Positions 1 through 8,062 of a stretch of 64,000 nt of DNA are shown here, piece by piece. The stretch's first letter is position 1, and each line of letters begins with the position of its first letter. The notes under the pieces are model-generated. The model saw only the letters and a list, made by a program, of their open reading frames with translations. It made no database searches and was not told the origin of the DNA. A program made the position numbers and the translations under genes. Source of the stretch: Spirochaetes bacterium GWE1_32_154 (GTDB lineage: Bacteria > Spirochaetota > GWE2-31-10); contig MIAY01000001.1 of the NCBI GenBank assembly GCA_001829315.1, positions 200,927 through 264,926 of the forward strand, given 5' to 3'.

Positions 1-1
1 T

Positions 2-439
2 TATGAAGTACGTGACAAAGCTGTTGAAGCTGTGAAATCAGGAAAATATGATGTTATAATTTTAAATTATGCAAATCCTGATATGGTTGGACATACAGGT
101 GTTTTCGACGCAGCAGTTAAGGCTTGTTCTGTAGTTGATGAATGTGTTGGTTCTGTAGTTGATGCTGTAGTTTCTATGGATGGAGTTGCTTTTGTAACAG
201 CAGATCATGGTAACGCAGAGCAAATGATCGATTATGTTTCAAACAAACCAATGACTTCACATACTACAAATTTAGTTTGGTTTTCTTTAATTTCAAAAAG
301 ACCTGAATTACAAAAAGGTGCTATAGCTTTGAAGGCAACCGGCGGAAAATTAGCTGATGTTATTCCTACTATGATAGAAGTTATGGGAATGAAAAAGGTT
401 GATGAAATGGAAGGTGAAACTTTAATTATTAAAGTATAA
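2..439 (+). CDS. gpmI: 2,3-bisphosphoglycerate-independent phosphoglycerate mutase, C-terminal part
   Basis: This is the last ~146 residues of cofactor-independent phosphoglycerate mutase, which interconverts 3- and 2-phosphoglycerate in glycolysis; the gene begins outside the window and the frame is open from base 2. The family's C-terminal metal-site motifs are visible: NYANPDMVGHTG near the start and TADHGNAE in the middle, followed by SHTTNLVWF. These belong to the alkaline-phosphatase-like phosphatase domain that binds two Mn ions. The family is ~510 residues long, so about 70% of the protein is missing at the left edge. The GTG at 32 is an internal Val codon, not a start. The stop is 13 bases before the tpx start, so the two genes are probably co-transcribed. 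Confidence 0.93.
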   Translation, partial: YEVRDKAVEAVKSGKYDVIILNYANPDMVGHTGVFDAAVKACSVVDECVGSVVDAVVSMDGVAFVTADHGNAEQMIDYVSNKPMTSHTTNLVWFSLISKRPELQKGAIALKATGGKLADVIPTMIEVMGMKKVDEMEGETLIIKV

Positions 440-452
440 ATTGGAGAATACA

Positions 453-956
453 ATGGATAAAAGAACAAATGCTATAACTTTACACGGAAATCCGTTTTCA
501 TTAGTTGGTAAAGAAATAAAAGTTGGTGATATTGCACCTGATTTTTCAGCTTTAACCACTGATTTAAAAAGTGTTTCATTATCAGATTATAAACGAAAAA
601 CAATTTTAATTTCTGTATTTCCTTCTATTGATACAGGTGTTTGTGCATTACAAACTAAACGATTTAACGATGAAGCAGGTAAATTAAGCCATATTCAAAT
701 TATTAATATTTCAGTTGATTTACCTTTTGCATTAGGTAGATTTTGTGCTGCTGAAAACATAAATAATTCAATTAGTTTATCAGATCATAAAAATCTGGAC
801 TTCGGTCTGAAATATGGTTTTGTTATCGAAGAATTACGATTGTTATCAAGAGGCGTTGTTGTAATAAATGCTGAAGGTATAGTTACGTATGTTGAGTATG
901 TGAAAGAAGTTTCTGAACATCCTGATTATGAGAAAGTTTTAAAAATGCTAAAATAG
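453..956 (+). CDS. tpx: Thiol peroxidase (atypical 2-Cys peroxiredoxin Tpx)
   Basis: A 167-residue thiol peroxidase that reduces hydrogen and alkyl peroxides with thioredoxin. The Tpx-subfamily N-terminus (HGNPFSLVGKEIKVGD) is followed by the peroxidatic Cys64 in SIDTGVCALQTKRFN and the resolving Cys98 in DLPFALGRFCAAE, the spacing expected for Tpx rather than AhpC or BCP. I place the start at the ATG at 453, behind a GGAG six bases upstream; a TTG at 441 is in frame but overlaps that ribosome site. Length fits the family. It follows gpmI closely and ends just before an intrinsic terminator. In an anaerobe it would protect against oxygen exposure. Confidence 0.93.
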   Translation: MDKRTNAITLHGNPFSLVGKEIKVGDIAPDFSALTTDLKSVSLSDYKRKTILISVFPSIDTGVCALQTKRFNDEAGKLSHIQIINISVDLPFALGRFCAAENINNSISLSDHKNLDFGLKYGFVIEELRLLSRGVVVINAEGIVTYVEYVKEVSEHPDYEKVLKMLK

Positions 957-974
957 TATATATTAATTTCTTGG

Positions 975-1010
975 GGCTAACCTGTACATATTTACGGGTT
1001 AGCCTTTTTT
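975..1010 (+). terminator. Intrinsic terminator after gpmI-tpx
   Basis: GGCTAACC at 975-982 pairs perfectly with GGTTAGCC at 997-1004 across a 14-base loop, followed by six T residues. It ends the gpmI-tpx transcript. The right arm overlaps the last codons and stop of the convergent epimerase gene (stop at 992). On the minus strand no T run follows, so it should act on plus-strand transcripts only. Confidence 0.85.
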
Positions 1011-1972
1011 ATTTGCGAAATTGTTTCATCTATTGCCGATTGTAAATCTGAAATAGAATGTTGATAGCCAAAATCCTTGATTGCTTTCTCACTGGAAACA
1101 TGAGAATAACGGATACCTAATTTTGATTGTTCATTTGATAAAACAATATTAAACAAACCAAGAAATCGAGTTATGCTATTTAGCAGAACAATATATTTTC
1201 TATTTGAATTAACCATTTTTGCAAATTCAATCATTGATAAATTTGAACCACCTAAAATATAAGATTCACCATGAGTGCCTTTTTCCAATGCAAGCCTAAT
1301 ACCCTCGGCTACTTTTTTAACAGAAGTATAACTTGCTCCACCGGACAATACTGGAAATCCTTTTAGAATTTTTTTTATTAAACCGGAATTAGTTGTATAT
1401 GTTTTACCAAATGAAGCACCTACTAATGATGCCGGTTCAATAATTAAACCATCTACTGTTGATTTCAATGCTTCTTCAATTATTGTATGAGCTTCTTTTT
1501 TTATATCCGAATAGAGCGAAAATTCTGATTTATATAATGAATTAGTGTATTCTGAAATAAGATTATTTTTATTTGTACTATTTTGAAATCCCCGGTGGGC
1601 AACTGAACTTATAAATACAACCCGGGGTTTAACGTGAAACATATTTTCTTTGAAAACTGTAATAAAATTAACAAGCGGGATAATATTATTTCGTTCTGAT
1701 TTTTTTTTATTTGATTTGTAATCAACTTTGCCGACTGAGAAAATAATATTTTTGATCTCATTGGTGTTAATAAATTGAAATAATTTAAATCTATCCTCTT
1801 TTAATGATAAATCAATTTTGATTAAATTAGAAATTGTATCCTGAATATATGAAAAATCAGTGTTTTTGTTTCCGCACGCATATACCTGATAATCATGTGA
1901 ATGAAATTCCAAAACTAAATGTGATCCTAAAAAACCGCTGGCACCAATAATTAATATTTTTTGCTGATTCAT
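992..1972 (-). CDS. NAD-dependent epimerase/dehydratase (extended SDR)
   Basis: A 326-residue extended short-chain dehydrogenase/reductase. The N-terminal Rossmann motif GASGFLG (about residues 10-16) binds NAD(P), SS at 122-123 and the catalytic pair Tyr154/Lys158 (YSDIK) are in place. The central region and C-terminus resemble nucleoside-diphosphate-sugar or sterol-type epimerases, but the substrate cannot be read from the sequence. I start at the ATG at 1972, preceded by AAGGA at good spacing; an in-frame ATG 23 codons upstream would add a non-homologous extension and lacks a ribosome site. It is a single gene, convergent with tpx and divergent from the lipoprotein at 2117. A role in cell-surface sugar metabolism is only an inference. 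Confidence 0.85.
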   Translation of the reverse strand: MNQQKILIIGASGFLGSHLVLEFHSHDYQVYACGNKNTDFSYIQDTISNLIKIDLSLKEDRFKLFQFINTNEIKNIIFSVGKVDYKSNKKKSERNNIIPLVNFITVFKENMFHVKPRVVFISSVAHRGFQNSTNKNNLISEYTNSLYKSEFSLYSDIKKEAHTIIEEALKSTVDGLIIEPASLVGASFGKTYTTNSGLIKKILKGFPVLSGGASYTSVKKVAEGIRLALEKGTHGESYILGGSNLSMIEFAKMVNSNRKYIVLLNSITRFLGLFNIVLSNEQSKLGIRYSHVSSEKAIKDFGYQHSISDLQSAIDETISQIKKANP

Positions 1973-2051
1973 AGATAAAGTCCTTATTAATAAATAATTG
2001 GTAACATAATGTATAGTATTTTGTAAATAATTAAAATGCAAAAAAAATAAT

Positions 2052-2080
2052 TTGACATATTTTAAAAAAAATCATAAAAG
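2052..2080 (+). promoter_or_regulatory. Probable sigma-70 promoter for the lipoprotein gene at 2117
   Basis: A consensus TTGACA (2052-2057) is followed after 17 bases by TAAAAG (2075-2080). The -10 is weak, so the exact start is uncertain; TTATAA a few bases downstream is an alternative. The position, about 35 bases before the start codon, is appropriate. Confidence 0.45.
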
Positions 2081-2116
2081 GTGTTATAAAAAAAAAACAC
2101 TTAATAGGGATGTGAA

Positions 2117-2857
2117 ATGAAAAAAACAAAACAATTTTTAGCAATACTTTTTATTGCTATAGGATTTGCAAGCTGCTCAATGGATACTGAAAGTAATAAT
2201 ACGGAAATGGTTAATGAAGCGGGTTCTTTATTATCACCGTCTTTGTCAGAAACATCAATTACAACAGGTTTCTTGAATTTGACAGTGTATGAAGAAGTAA
2301 TTGTAAATGGAAAATACGCGTACAATTCTAAACCTTTAACAAATGCAAATGTATATTATAATGATTTATCACCATACGGTGGACCCGGTACTGAGTATAT
2401 GACAAACGAAAATGGACAATCACTTTTATCATTACCCGTTGGCGAGAACACAATAATGATTTCTAAAATGACTTCAAGTCATTCATATTTTGTCAGTTCA
2501 GTATATACTGTATATATTGAAGCAAATAAAACGACAACATTAAGTATAGAAGTTTCTCCATATGAAGTAAAAGTAGAAGCTGATTATGATGTTGGTTATG
2601 GTAATGCACTTTATATTACCGGTTATGGAAGACTTGGTTGGTGGACAACTGCTTATAAAATGACTTATGTAAATGGTAAATGGGTTTGGAGTGGATATTT
2701 ACCAAAAGGGATTGAATTTAAAGTTATTAAATATAAATGGATTGATGGTAATAACATCGCAACGTCAAGTACCGGAGTTCAATGGGAGAAAGGAAGTAAT
2801 CATACAATAGAGTTTTTAGGACCATATTCAAATAATTATATTAAACCTGTATTTTAA
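2117..2857 (+). CDS. Lipoprotein with a CBM20-like C-terminal region
   Basis: A 246-residue exported protein with a lipobox ending GFASC, so Cys20 is the probable lipidated residue. Residues ~40-145 look like a carboxypeptidase-regulatory/Ig-like beta fold with the pattern of a surface protein (NANVYYNDL, then NENGQSLLSLPVGENT). Residues ~163-240 resemble a CBM20 starch-binding domain: LYITGYGRLGWW aligns with the family's GS-LGNW start, WSGYLPKGIEFKVIKY with its W-x-LP-x-G-x-xYK core, and VQWEKGSNH with its WExGxNR. This is pattern recognition, not a database hit. It is a single gene with its own promoter and terminator. It is probably a surface glycan-binding lipoprotein; function otherwise unknown. 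Confidence 0.75.
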   Translation: MKKTKQFLAILFIAIGFASCSMDTESNNTEMVNEAGSLLSPSLSETSITTGFLNLTVYEEVIVNGKYAYNSKPLTNANVYYNDLSPYGGPGTEYMTNENGQSLLSLPVGENTIMISKMTSSHSYFVSSVYTVYIEANKTTTLSIEVSPYEVKVEADYDVGYGNALYITGYGRLGWWTTAYKMTYVNGKWVWSGYLPKGIEFKVIKYKWIDGNNIATSSTGVQWEKGSNHTIEFLGPYSNNYIKPVF

Positions 2858-2879
2858 TATACAATAATATGTAAGTGAG

Positions 2880-2915
2880 GCTCATGCAAAATAAAATTTG
2901 CATGAGCTTTTTTTT
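2880..2915 (+). terminator. Intrinsic terminator after the CBM20-like lipoprotein
   Basis: GCTCATGCAAA (2880-2890) and TTTGCATGAGC (2897-2907) form a perfect 11-bp stem with a six-base loop, followed by eight T residues. Confidence 0.92.
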
Positions 2916-2953
2916 ATTGGTATTATTTCAGGAACAAAAGGATAAAATATACA

Positions 2954-3412
2954 ATGAAAATAATAATAGATGCTGATGCTTGTCCTGTAGGTGCGAAAGA
3001 ATTATTATTCAGGGTTTCTAAAAGATGTAAAATACAAATTATTCTTGTTGCTAATCAATACATGAGATTTCCAGAGTCAGAATTAATTTCACTGGAAAAA
3101 GTCCCGGCTGGTGCTGATGAAGCGGATGATCATATTGTTATCATAGCAAATTGCGGTGATATCGTCATTACTTCTGATATACCACTTGCATCACGAGTCA
3201 TCAAAAAATCTGTAGTCGTACTTGACCCCCGGGGTGTACTTTTGACCGAAGGTAATATCGGACCTCGTTTAGCCATGAGAAACCTTATGGATAATTTAAG
3301 AAGTGAAGGTTTAAATACCGGTGGTCCGGGAGTCTATGGACCTAAAGAAAAACAGGCTTTTGCAAATCAATTAGATAAACTTATTAATACAATGGTAGAT
3401 TCAGGATCTTAA
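2954..3412 (+). CDS. YaiI/YqxD family protein (UPF0178, DUF188)
   Basis: A 152-residue member of the YaiI/YqxD family, whose fold is related to PIN/NYN nucleases but whose function is not established. The family N-terminus MKIIIDADACPVGAKE is followed by GADEADDHIV, SDIPLASRVI, LDPRG and the glycine-rich GGPGVYGPKEKQAF near the C-terminus. The conserved Asp residues could form a metal site. Length matches the family. It follows a terminator and faces the convergent thi operon, so it is probably transcribed alone; a GGA lies 11 bases before the ATG. Confidence 0.92.
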   Translation: MKIIIDADACPVGAKELLFRVSKRCKIQIILVANQYMRFPESELISLEKVPAGADEADDHIVIIANCGDIVITSDIPLASRVIKKSVVVLDPRGVLLTEGNIGPRLAMRNLMDNLRSEGLNTGGPGVYGPKEKQAFANQLDKLINTMVDSGS

Positions 3413-3424
3413 AATCTTTATAAT

Positions 3425-3460
3425 AAAAATGCCACCGGAAATTATCCAAGTGACATTTTT
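3425..3460. terminator. Weak bidirectional terminator between yaiI-like gene and thiC
   Basis: AAAAATGCCAC (3425-3435) can pair with GTGACATTTTT (3450-3460), one mismatch, with A/T runs on both sides. It sits between two convergent genes, where a shared terminator is expected. The stem is AT-rich, so this is tentative. Confidence 0.45.
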
Positions 3461-3472
3461 ATCAAAATGCTT

Positions 3473-3483
3473 ATTTTTGCAAG
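3473..3483 (-). repeat. Copy of the CTTGCAAAAAT dispersed motif
   Basis: An exact inverse copy of the 11-base core that forms the ends of the 33755-33890 element. It lies 8 bases beyond the stop codon of thiC. See the finding on dispersed copies. Confidence 0.5.
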
Positions 3484-3490
3484 AGTTTTT

Positions 3491-4774
3491 TTATAGAGTA
3501 CATTCTTTAAATCTTTTTACTGCACATAAATTACCGCACATTGTACAAGCATCTTTTGTTGATGGTTCCTGTCGAGCTCTATATGTTTTAGCTTTATCAG
3601 GATCAATTGACAGATTGATCATTTTTTCCCAATCTAAATCAAATCGAGCTTTACTCATTTCAAGATCCTGATTAAACGCACCTTTGATTCCTTTAGAAAT
3701 ATCAGCAGCATGTGCAGCAATTTTTGAGGCAATAATACCTTCTTTAACATCTGATAAATCAGGTAAACACAAATGTTCCGCCGGCGTAACATAGCAAAGA
3801 AAATCTGCACCATGACTGGCTGCAATTGCTCCACCAATAGCAGAGGTAATATGATCGTAACCGGGCGCAATATCTGTAACCAACGGACCGAGTACATAAA
3901 AAGGGGCATTGCCACAAATTTTCTTTTGAATTAACATATTTGCAGCTATTTCATGAAGCGGTACATGACCTGGACCTTCAATCATAACTTGAACGCCGCG
4001 TTTTCTTGCACGATATGTTAATTCACCAAGAATAACCAATTCACTTATTTGATGATAATCGGTAGCATCAGCAATTGATCCGGGTCTTAAACCATCACCT
4101 AAACTTAATGTCATATCAAATTCCTGACAAATATCACATAATTCATCGAAATACTCATAGAATGGGTTTTCATTTCCGGTTTTTTGCATCCATTCAAACA
4201 TAATTGCACCACCACGACTAACAATACCGGTAACCCTCGGTATTTCAGCAAATTTACTGACTGTTTTTGCTGTGAGTCCTGCATGAATTGTAATAAAATC
4301 AACACCATCTTCCCCGTGTTTTCGTACCGTATTAAAAAAACTTTTTTTCGTGATATTTTCAATAATTCCATTATGAATAGCTGCAGAATCATAAACCGGA
4401 ACTGTACCAACAGGAATGGGTGATTTTTCAACTAAAATTTTTCTGAATTTCTCTGTTAATCCTGAGCAACTTAAATCCATAATTGCATCAGCTTTATATT
4501 GTATAGCAAGATTAAGTTTTTCAATTTCGAGATCAATACTATGTATATCTTCTGAAACACCAATATTTACATTAATTTTTGTTCGCATTTGTGAACCTAT
4601 CCCACAAGGAATCAATGAAGTATGATTTTTGTTTGCAGGTATTACAATTTTTCCTTCTGCGACAAGTTGCAAAAGTTCCTGTTCATTCATATTTTCAAGT
4701 TGTGCAACTTTTTTCATCTGAGAAGTAATAATATTATTTTGAGCAGCTTGTAATTGTGTTTTAAATTTATTCAT
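3491..4774 (-). CDS. thiC: Phosphomethylpyrimidine synthase ThiC
   Basis: ThiC converts aminoimidazole ribotide to hydroxymethylpyrimidine phosphate by radical SAM chemistry, the first pyrimidine step of thiamine synthesis. It is the short bacterial form (427 residues). Recognisable stretches are the central MEGPGHVPLHEI, VTDIAPGYDHITSAIGG and FLCYVTPAEHLCLP. The C-terminal cluster motif CTMCGNLC (Cys410, 413, 417) coordinates the 4Fe-4S cluster; the last spacing is three residues rather than the four of the classic CX2CX4C. The start is the ATG at 4774 with GGAG six bases upstream; a start four codons earlier lacks a site. It is the last gene of the riboswitch-controlled operon and its start overlaps the thiE stop by eight bases. 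Confidence 0.96.
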   Translation of the reverse strand: MNKFKTQLQAAQNNIITSQMKKVAQLENMNEQELLQLVAEGKIVIPANKNHTSLIPCGIGSQMRTKINVNIGVSEDIHSIDLEIEKLNLAIQYKADAIMDLSCSGLTEKFRKILVEKSPIPVGTVPVYDSAAIHNGIIENITKKSFFNTVRKHGEDGVDFITIHAGLTAKTVSKFAEIPRVTGIVSRGGAIMFEWMQKTGNENPFYEYFDELCDICQEFDMTLSLGDGLRPGSIADATDYHQISELVILGELTYRARKRGVQVMIEGPGHVPLHEIAANMLIQKKICGNAPFYVLGPLVTDIAPGYDHITSAIGGAIAASHGADFLCYVTPAEHLCLPDLSDVKEGIIASKIAAHAADISKGIKGAFNQDLEMSKARFDLDWEKMINLSIDPDKAKTYRARQEPSTKDACTMCGNLCAVKRFKECTL

Positions 4775-5783
4775 GTATAACTCCATATTCCAGTATTTTT
4801 GTATTTATTCGTTGAACGGTTTTTGTAATATCAATCGCAGAAGTAATTTCGGAAACAAGGCAAATTCGTTTAATACCAAGATTTAATATTTTCTCTATTG
4901 AATGTTCTTTAATTCCACCAATTGCATAAAATGGAATAGAACAATTGTTTTTTGCATATTCGGCATATTCAATACCAACCGGTTTACAAACATCATCTTT
5001 TGTTTTTGTTTCAAAAATCGGTCCGACTCCGATATAATCAGCAGTTGAATTGTGAGCAGCTAAAGCCTGTTTTGAAGAGTGTGTTGATAAACCAATAATT
5101 TTGTTGCCGATTATTTTTCGGACTGTTTCTACCGGGATGTCATCCTGTCCTATATGCACACCATCTGCATCAACTGCTAATGCGATTTCGGGATGATCAT
5201 TAATAATTAATAGCGCTTCATAATCATCAATAATTTTTTTTATTGATTCAGCTTCGATAAATTTTTCTTTTAATGATTTATATTTCTCACGATATTGGAT
5301 TATTTTACAACCACCATCAAGTATTGCTTTAACGACTGAAACAGTATCTCTATTATTTGATAAATTAGATGCAGTAATACAATACAATCCGAAAGGAAGT
5401 TCTTTTTTTGAAAAAAGTTTTTCCAGTGAATAACTGTCAAACCGCAATTTTTCAATTTCTTTAGATAAACTGAATTCGTGTAATGATTTTAACGATTCTT
5501 CAATACTTCGCAAAGCCTCTTGAATTCTTTTGAAATTAGCCTGCATGCTATTATGAGATGTATCAAGAGTCAGATTGATCCCAAAATCAGATTCTACATC
5601 CCGCGCATTAATTAATTGTTTATCAAATTTTTTAAGATTATTTCGCAATGAATGACGAAGATTTCGTACCAGTTCAGTTTTTTTCTGATTATTTAATGTA
5701 AAACGTGAAACATCTTCAATTACCCGTAGCCCTTCTGAAACACGATTAACATTGACATCAATAATTCTAAATATACTATTCAC
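4767..5783 (-). CDS. thiE: ThiD2-ThiE fusion: HMP-P kinase-like domain plus thiamine-phosphate synthase
   Basis: A 338-residue two-domain protein. Residues 1-~120 match ThiD2: RIIDVNVNRVSEGLRVIED is the family signature, and ARDVESDFG follows. ThiD2 is reported to be a hydroxymethylpyrimidine-phosphate kinase unrelated to ThiD. Residues ~130-335 are ThiE, joining HMP-PP and thiazole phosphate: GLYCIT, IIQYREK, LIINDHPEIALAVDADGVHIGQDD, IIGLSTHS and DYIGVGPIFETKTK are all present. The fusion would therefore carry out two consecutive steps, explaining the absence of thiD from the operon. It overlaps thiH upstream and thiC downstream by eight bases each, so translation is coupled. The kinase assignment rests on family knowledge; the ThiE assignment is firm. 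Confidence 0.93.
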   Translation of the reverse strand: MNSIFRIIDVNVNRVSEGLRVIEDVSRFTLNNQKKTELVRNLRHSLRNNLKKFDKQLINARDVESDFGINLTLDTSHNSMQANFKRIQEALRSIEESLKSLHEFSLSKEIEKLRFDSYSLEKLFSKKELPFGLYCITASNLSNNRDTVSVVKAILDGGCKIIQYREKYKSLKEKFIEAESIKKIIDDYEALLIINDHPEIALAVDADGVHIGQDDIPVETVRKIIGNKIIGLSTHSSKQALAAHNSTADYIGVGPIFETKTKDDVCKPVGIEYAEYAKNNCSIPFYAIGGIKEHSIEKILNLGIKRICLVSEITSAIDITKTVQRINTKILEYGVIHE

Positions 5784-6816
5784 ACGAATCTCCTGTATGT
5801 ACCCAATTTTTCATAACCGGTTCGCAATTTTTTGACCGTATCATCTGTATAATTTCGTCGGTTTCTCTATGGTCTGAAATTGCAAACTGATCAATTGAAT
5901 GTGTATTTTCGCCGTATCCACCAACATTTGTTTTTGAACCTGCAGATAATTTGGTTATACAAAGACCGGTTAAACCATCGCGAATATGTGCAGCTTCTCT
6001 CGTTGACATTGTTATGCCGACCTCCGGGAATAACAAGCGAAATGCCAGAATGATTTTAAGGTACAATACATCATCAATTGAAACAATGGGATTATCTTTT
6101 ATTCTCGGAAATGAAACTGAATATTCTATAAATGGATATTGTGTCATTAATGATTGTAAATGAAGTGCGGTATTGTATGCCTCAACGATTGGATCAGACA
6201 AACCATATAAAGCACCAATTGTAATCTGTTTAAAACCTGCATTAATTGCTCGAGCAGGGGCATCATACCGGTATTGAAAATCTGACTTTCTTCCTTTAAT
6301 ATGTACTTTTGCATAACGTTCTTTATCGTAGGTTTCCTGATATAAAGTTAGACTATCAGAACCGGCTTTGTGTAAAAGTTCATAATCATCAGTATCTAAA
6401 GGATAAATTTCTATCCCGATAGAAGAAAAAAAAGTAGAAGCGTTACGTATTGCATTTGCTATGTATTCCGGAGGACTCATTTTTTTTGATTCACCGGTAA
6501 GTAAAAGTATTGAGTCTATTGATTCTGATTTTATAATTCTATAATTTTCAATCATTTCATCAGTATTTAATTTAGATCGAGTTGATTTATTACCTTTACG
6601 AAAAGCACAATAGACACATTCGTTGTCGCAATAATCAGAAATATATAATGGTGAAAATAAATGAATTACTTTTCCGTGATATTGCATTGTAAGTTTTGAC
6701 GCTTTTTGAGCAATCATTTCTAAATAATTATCAGCATCCGGTGAGAGTAATTCAAAAATCGATTCAGTAGAAATATGATTTTGTTGTAACAGTTTTTCTA
6801 TAGAATAATTATCCAT
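5776..6816 (-). CDS. thiH: 2-iminoacetate synthase ThiH
   Basis: ThiH is a radical SAM enzyme that splits tyrosine to dehydroglycine (2-iminoacetate) for the thiazole ring in anaerobes. The 346-residue protein carries the CX3CX2C cluster motif CDNECVYC (Cys63, 67, 70) that binds the radical SAM cluster. Later stretches ([38 protein letters not shown]) are typical of ThiH and not of the related HydG. Its presence rather than the oxygen-using glycine oxidase ThiO fits an anaerobic host. It overlaps thiG upstream and thiE downstream by eight bases each. Confidence 0.95.
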   Translation of the reverse strand: MDNYSIEKLLQQNHISTESIFELLSPDADNYLEMIAQKASKLTMQYHGKVIHLFSPLYISDYCDNECVYCAFRKGNKSTRSKLNTDEMIENYRIIKSESIDSILLLTGESKKMSPPEYIANAIRNASTFFSSIGIEIYPLDTDDYELLHKAGSDSLTLYQETYDKERYAKVHIKGRKSDFQYRYDAPARAINAGFKQITIGALYGLSDPIVEAYNTALHLQSLMTQYPFIEYSVSFPRIKDNPIVSIDDVLYLKIILAFRLLFPEVGITMSTREAAHIRDGLTGLCITKLSAGSKTNVGGYGENTHSIDQFAISDHRETDEIIQMIRSKNCEPVMKNWVHTGDSCE

Positions 6817-7579
6817 GGATAAATCCTGTTAACGGGGATGAAGCATTTGCATCGTGTGAAACAACCGGTAAACCTGCGGTATAGGCAAGTCGTCCTGATT
6901 GAACAGATAATGCAAATGCCTGCGCCATTTTTGAAGGATTATGAGAAATTGCGATTGCGGTATTTACAAGTACAGCCGATGCACCTAATTCCATCGCTTC
7001 AGCTGCCTGGGAAGGACGGCCAATTCCAGCATCGACTATGATAGGAATTTTAATTTGATTAATAAGAATCTCTATAAAATCTTTTGTCAACAAACCACGG
7101 TTACTTCCTATCGGAGAACCTAATGGCATAATAGCATGAGCACCTGCATCAACCATTTTTCGGGCTGATATTAAATCCGGCATCATATAGGGAAGAGTTA
7201 TAAAACCATCTTTTGAAAGTTCCTTAATGACTTTTATTGTTTCCTCATTATCCGGTAAAAGATATTTTGTATCATTAATAACTTCAATTTTTATGAAATT
7301 ACCATATCCAGCATCCCTTGCAATTTTAGCTATTTTTATTGCTTCATTAGCATTCACTGCACCGGATGTATTAATTAATAATGAAATATTTTTTGGTATA
7401 TGATTAAGAATATTGTTAACCGGATTTTTAAAATCCATTCTTCGAACTGCTACCGTTATTACTTCAGATCCGCAATCGCTTATAATTTGTGGAATAATAG
7501 CCGAGTCATGATATTTTCCCGAGCCTAAAAATAACCTGTTTGAGAATTTTCTATCACCAATTATGAGTTGATCTTTCAT
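6809..7579 (-). CDS. thiG: Thiazole synthase ThiG
   Basis: ThiG assembles the thiazole phosphate ring from deoxyxylulose 5-phosphate, iminoacetate and ThiS thiocarboxylate. The 256-residue TIM-barrel protein shows the Schiff-base lysine Lys97 in FIKIEVI, followed by LLPDNEETI, the phosphate-binding [35 protein letters not shown] and LVNTAIA. The start is the ATG at 7579, one base after the thiS stop codon, so the pair is tightly coupled. The motif that usually reads LPNTAGC is here LINTSGA, a small variation. ThiG normally works with ThiH, the next gene. Confidence 0.96.
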   Translation of the reverse strand: MKDQLIIGDRKFSNRLFLGSGKYHDSAIIPQIISDCGSEVITVAVRRMDFKNPVNNILNHIPKNISLLINTSGAVNANEAIKIAKIARDAGYGNFIKIEVINDTKYLLPDNEETIKVIKELSKDGFITLPYMMPDLISARKMVDAGAHAIMPLGSPIGSNRGLLTKDFIEILINQIKIPIIVDAGIGRPSQAAEAMELGASAVLVNTAIAISHNPSKMAQAFALSVQSGRLAYTAGLPVVSHDANASSPLTGFIHG

Positions 7580-7580
7580 T

Positions 7581-7781
7581 TTATCCTCCTCCTACAAATG
7601 AGATTAAATCAATTTTGTCACCAGAATTAATGTGTGTAATCCGGTAATTTTCTTTTTTTAAAACATCCCCGTTTAATAAAAGAATAGTTGTTTGCGAATC
7701 AACAGGTAATGTTTCAATAAGTGTCTGGTAATTGTCTGAGTCTGTTTGATGCGGGATGTCGTTGAGTGAAATGTTTTTCAA
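7581..7781 (-). CDS. thiS: Sulfur carrier protein ThiS (TTG start)
   Basis: A 66-residue ubiquitin-like sulfur carrier whose C-terminal glycine becomes a thiocarboxylate donating sulfur to ThiG; the protein ends in VGGG. I place the start at the TTG at 7781: a strong AAGGAGG lies just upstream and the resulting N-terminus ([10 protein letters not shown]) aligns with ThiS proteins. A longer frame opening at 7844 would run through the riboswitch terminator and is rejected. ThiS must be adenylated by ThiF, which is not in this operon. It is the first gene behind the TPP riboswitch. Confidence 0.92.
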   Translation of the reverse strand: MKNISLNDIPHQTDSDNYQTLIETLPVDSQTTILLLNGDVLKKENYRITHINSGDKIDLISFVGGG

Positions 7782-7830
7782 GTTGCCTCCTTTTTCAAGG
7801 AAACAGGAACGATGTATTCGGTGCGGTAAT

Positions 7831-7863
7831 AAAAAAAGCCGCACCGGATTAAAAAGGTACGGC
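7831..7863 (-). terminator. Terminator of the TPP riboswitch expression platform
   Basis: In the transcript GCCGTACC (7863-7856) pairs with GGTGCGGC (7845-7838), eight pairs with one G-U, followed by seven U (7837-7831). It lies between the TPP aptamer and thiS, as expected for control by premature termination. The right arm can also pair with CCGCACC at 7826-7820, just beyond the U tract. Confidence 0.88.
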
Positions 7864-7888
7864 CGTTATTATTGTATATAATATCGGT

Positions 7889-7975
7889 GAACTTTCCCTC
7901 CGCTGGTATTATCCAGATACAGGTTCGATGGGTTGGATATTAATCCTCTCAGCCTTTCGGCACCCCCAGTTTCCA
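7889..7975 (-). ncRNA. TPP riboswitch (THI element) aptamer
   Basis: Read on the minus strand, the aptamer core is plain: GGGGGTGCC, GGCTGAGAGG (the conserved CUGAGA), AACCC, GAACCTG, ATCTGGATAATACCAGCG and GGAGGGAAAG. AACT and AGTT at the two ends can close stem P1. It lies about 110 bases upstream of thiS and precedes an intrinsic terminator. Thiamine pyrophosphate should bind it and switch off the whole thiSGH-E-C operon. Confidence 0.97.
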
Positions 7976-7997
7976 TGGTTGTTTAAAATGTCATCTG

Positions 7998-8026
7998 TAT
8001 ATACCATGTTATTTTGTAATATGCAA
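7998..8026 (-). promoter_or_regulatory. Promoter of the thi operon
   Basis: On the minus strand TTGCAT (8026-8021), a 17-base spacer and TATATA (8003-7998) precede the aptamer by about 22 bases. The -35 touches the left arm of the inverted repeat at 8025-8062. Confidence 0.65.
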
Positions 8027-8062
8027 TAAAGTTTTATTTCTCTTTGCAAATAAAACTTTATT
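8025..8062. repeat. 15-bp perfect inverted repeat between divergent promoters
   Basis: AATAAAGTTTTATTT (8025-8039) and its exact inverse (8048-8062) are separated by eight bases. No T run follows on either strand, so it is not a standard terminator. It lies between two divergent predicted promoters and could be an operator. Confidence 0.6.

Noticed and set aside
3429-3671. 80-codon open frame on the plus strand
   Set aside because: It is antisense to the conserved end of thiC and shows no protein family pattern.
7782-7844. Extended N-terminus of ThiS from an in-frame start at 7844
   Set aside because: It would run through the riboswitch terminator; the TTG at 7781 has a strong AAGGAGG and gives the expected ThiS N-terminus.
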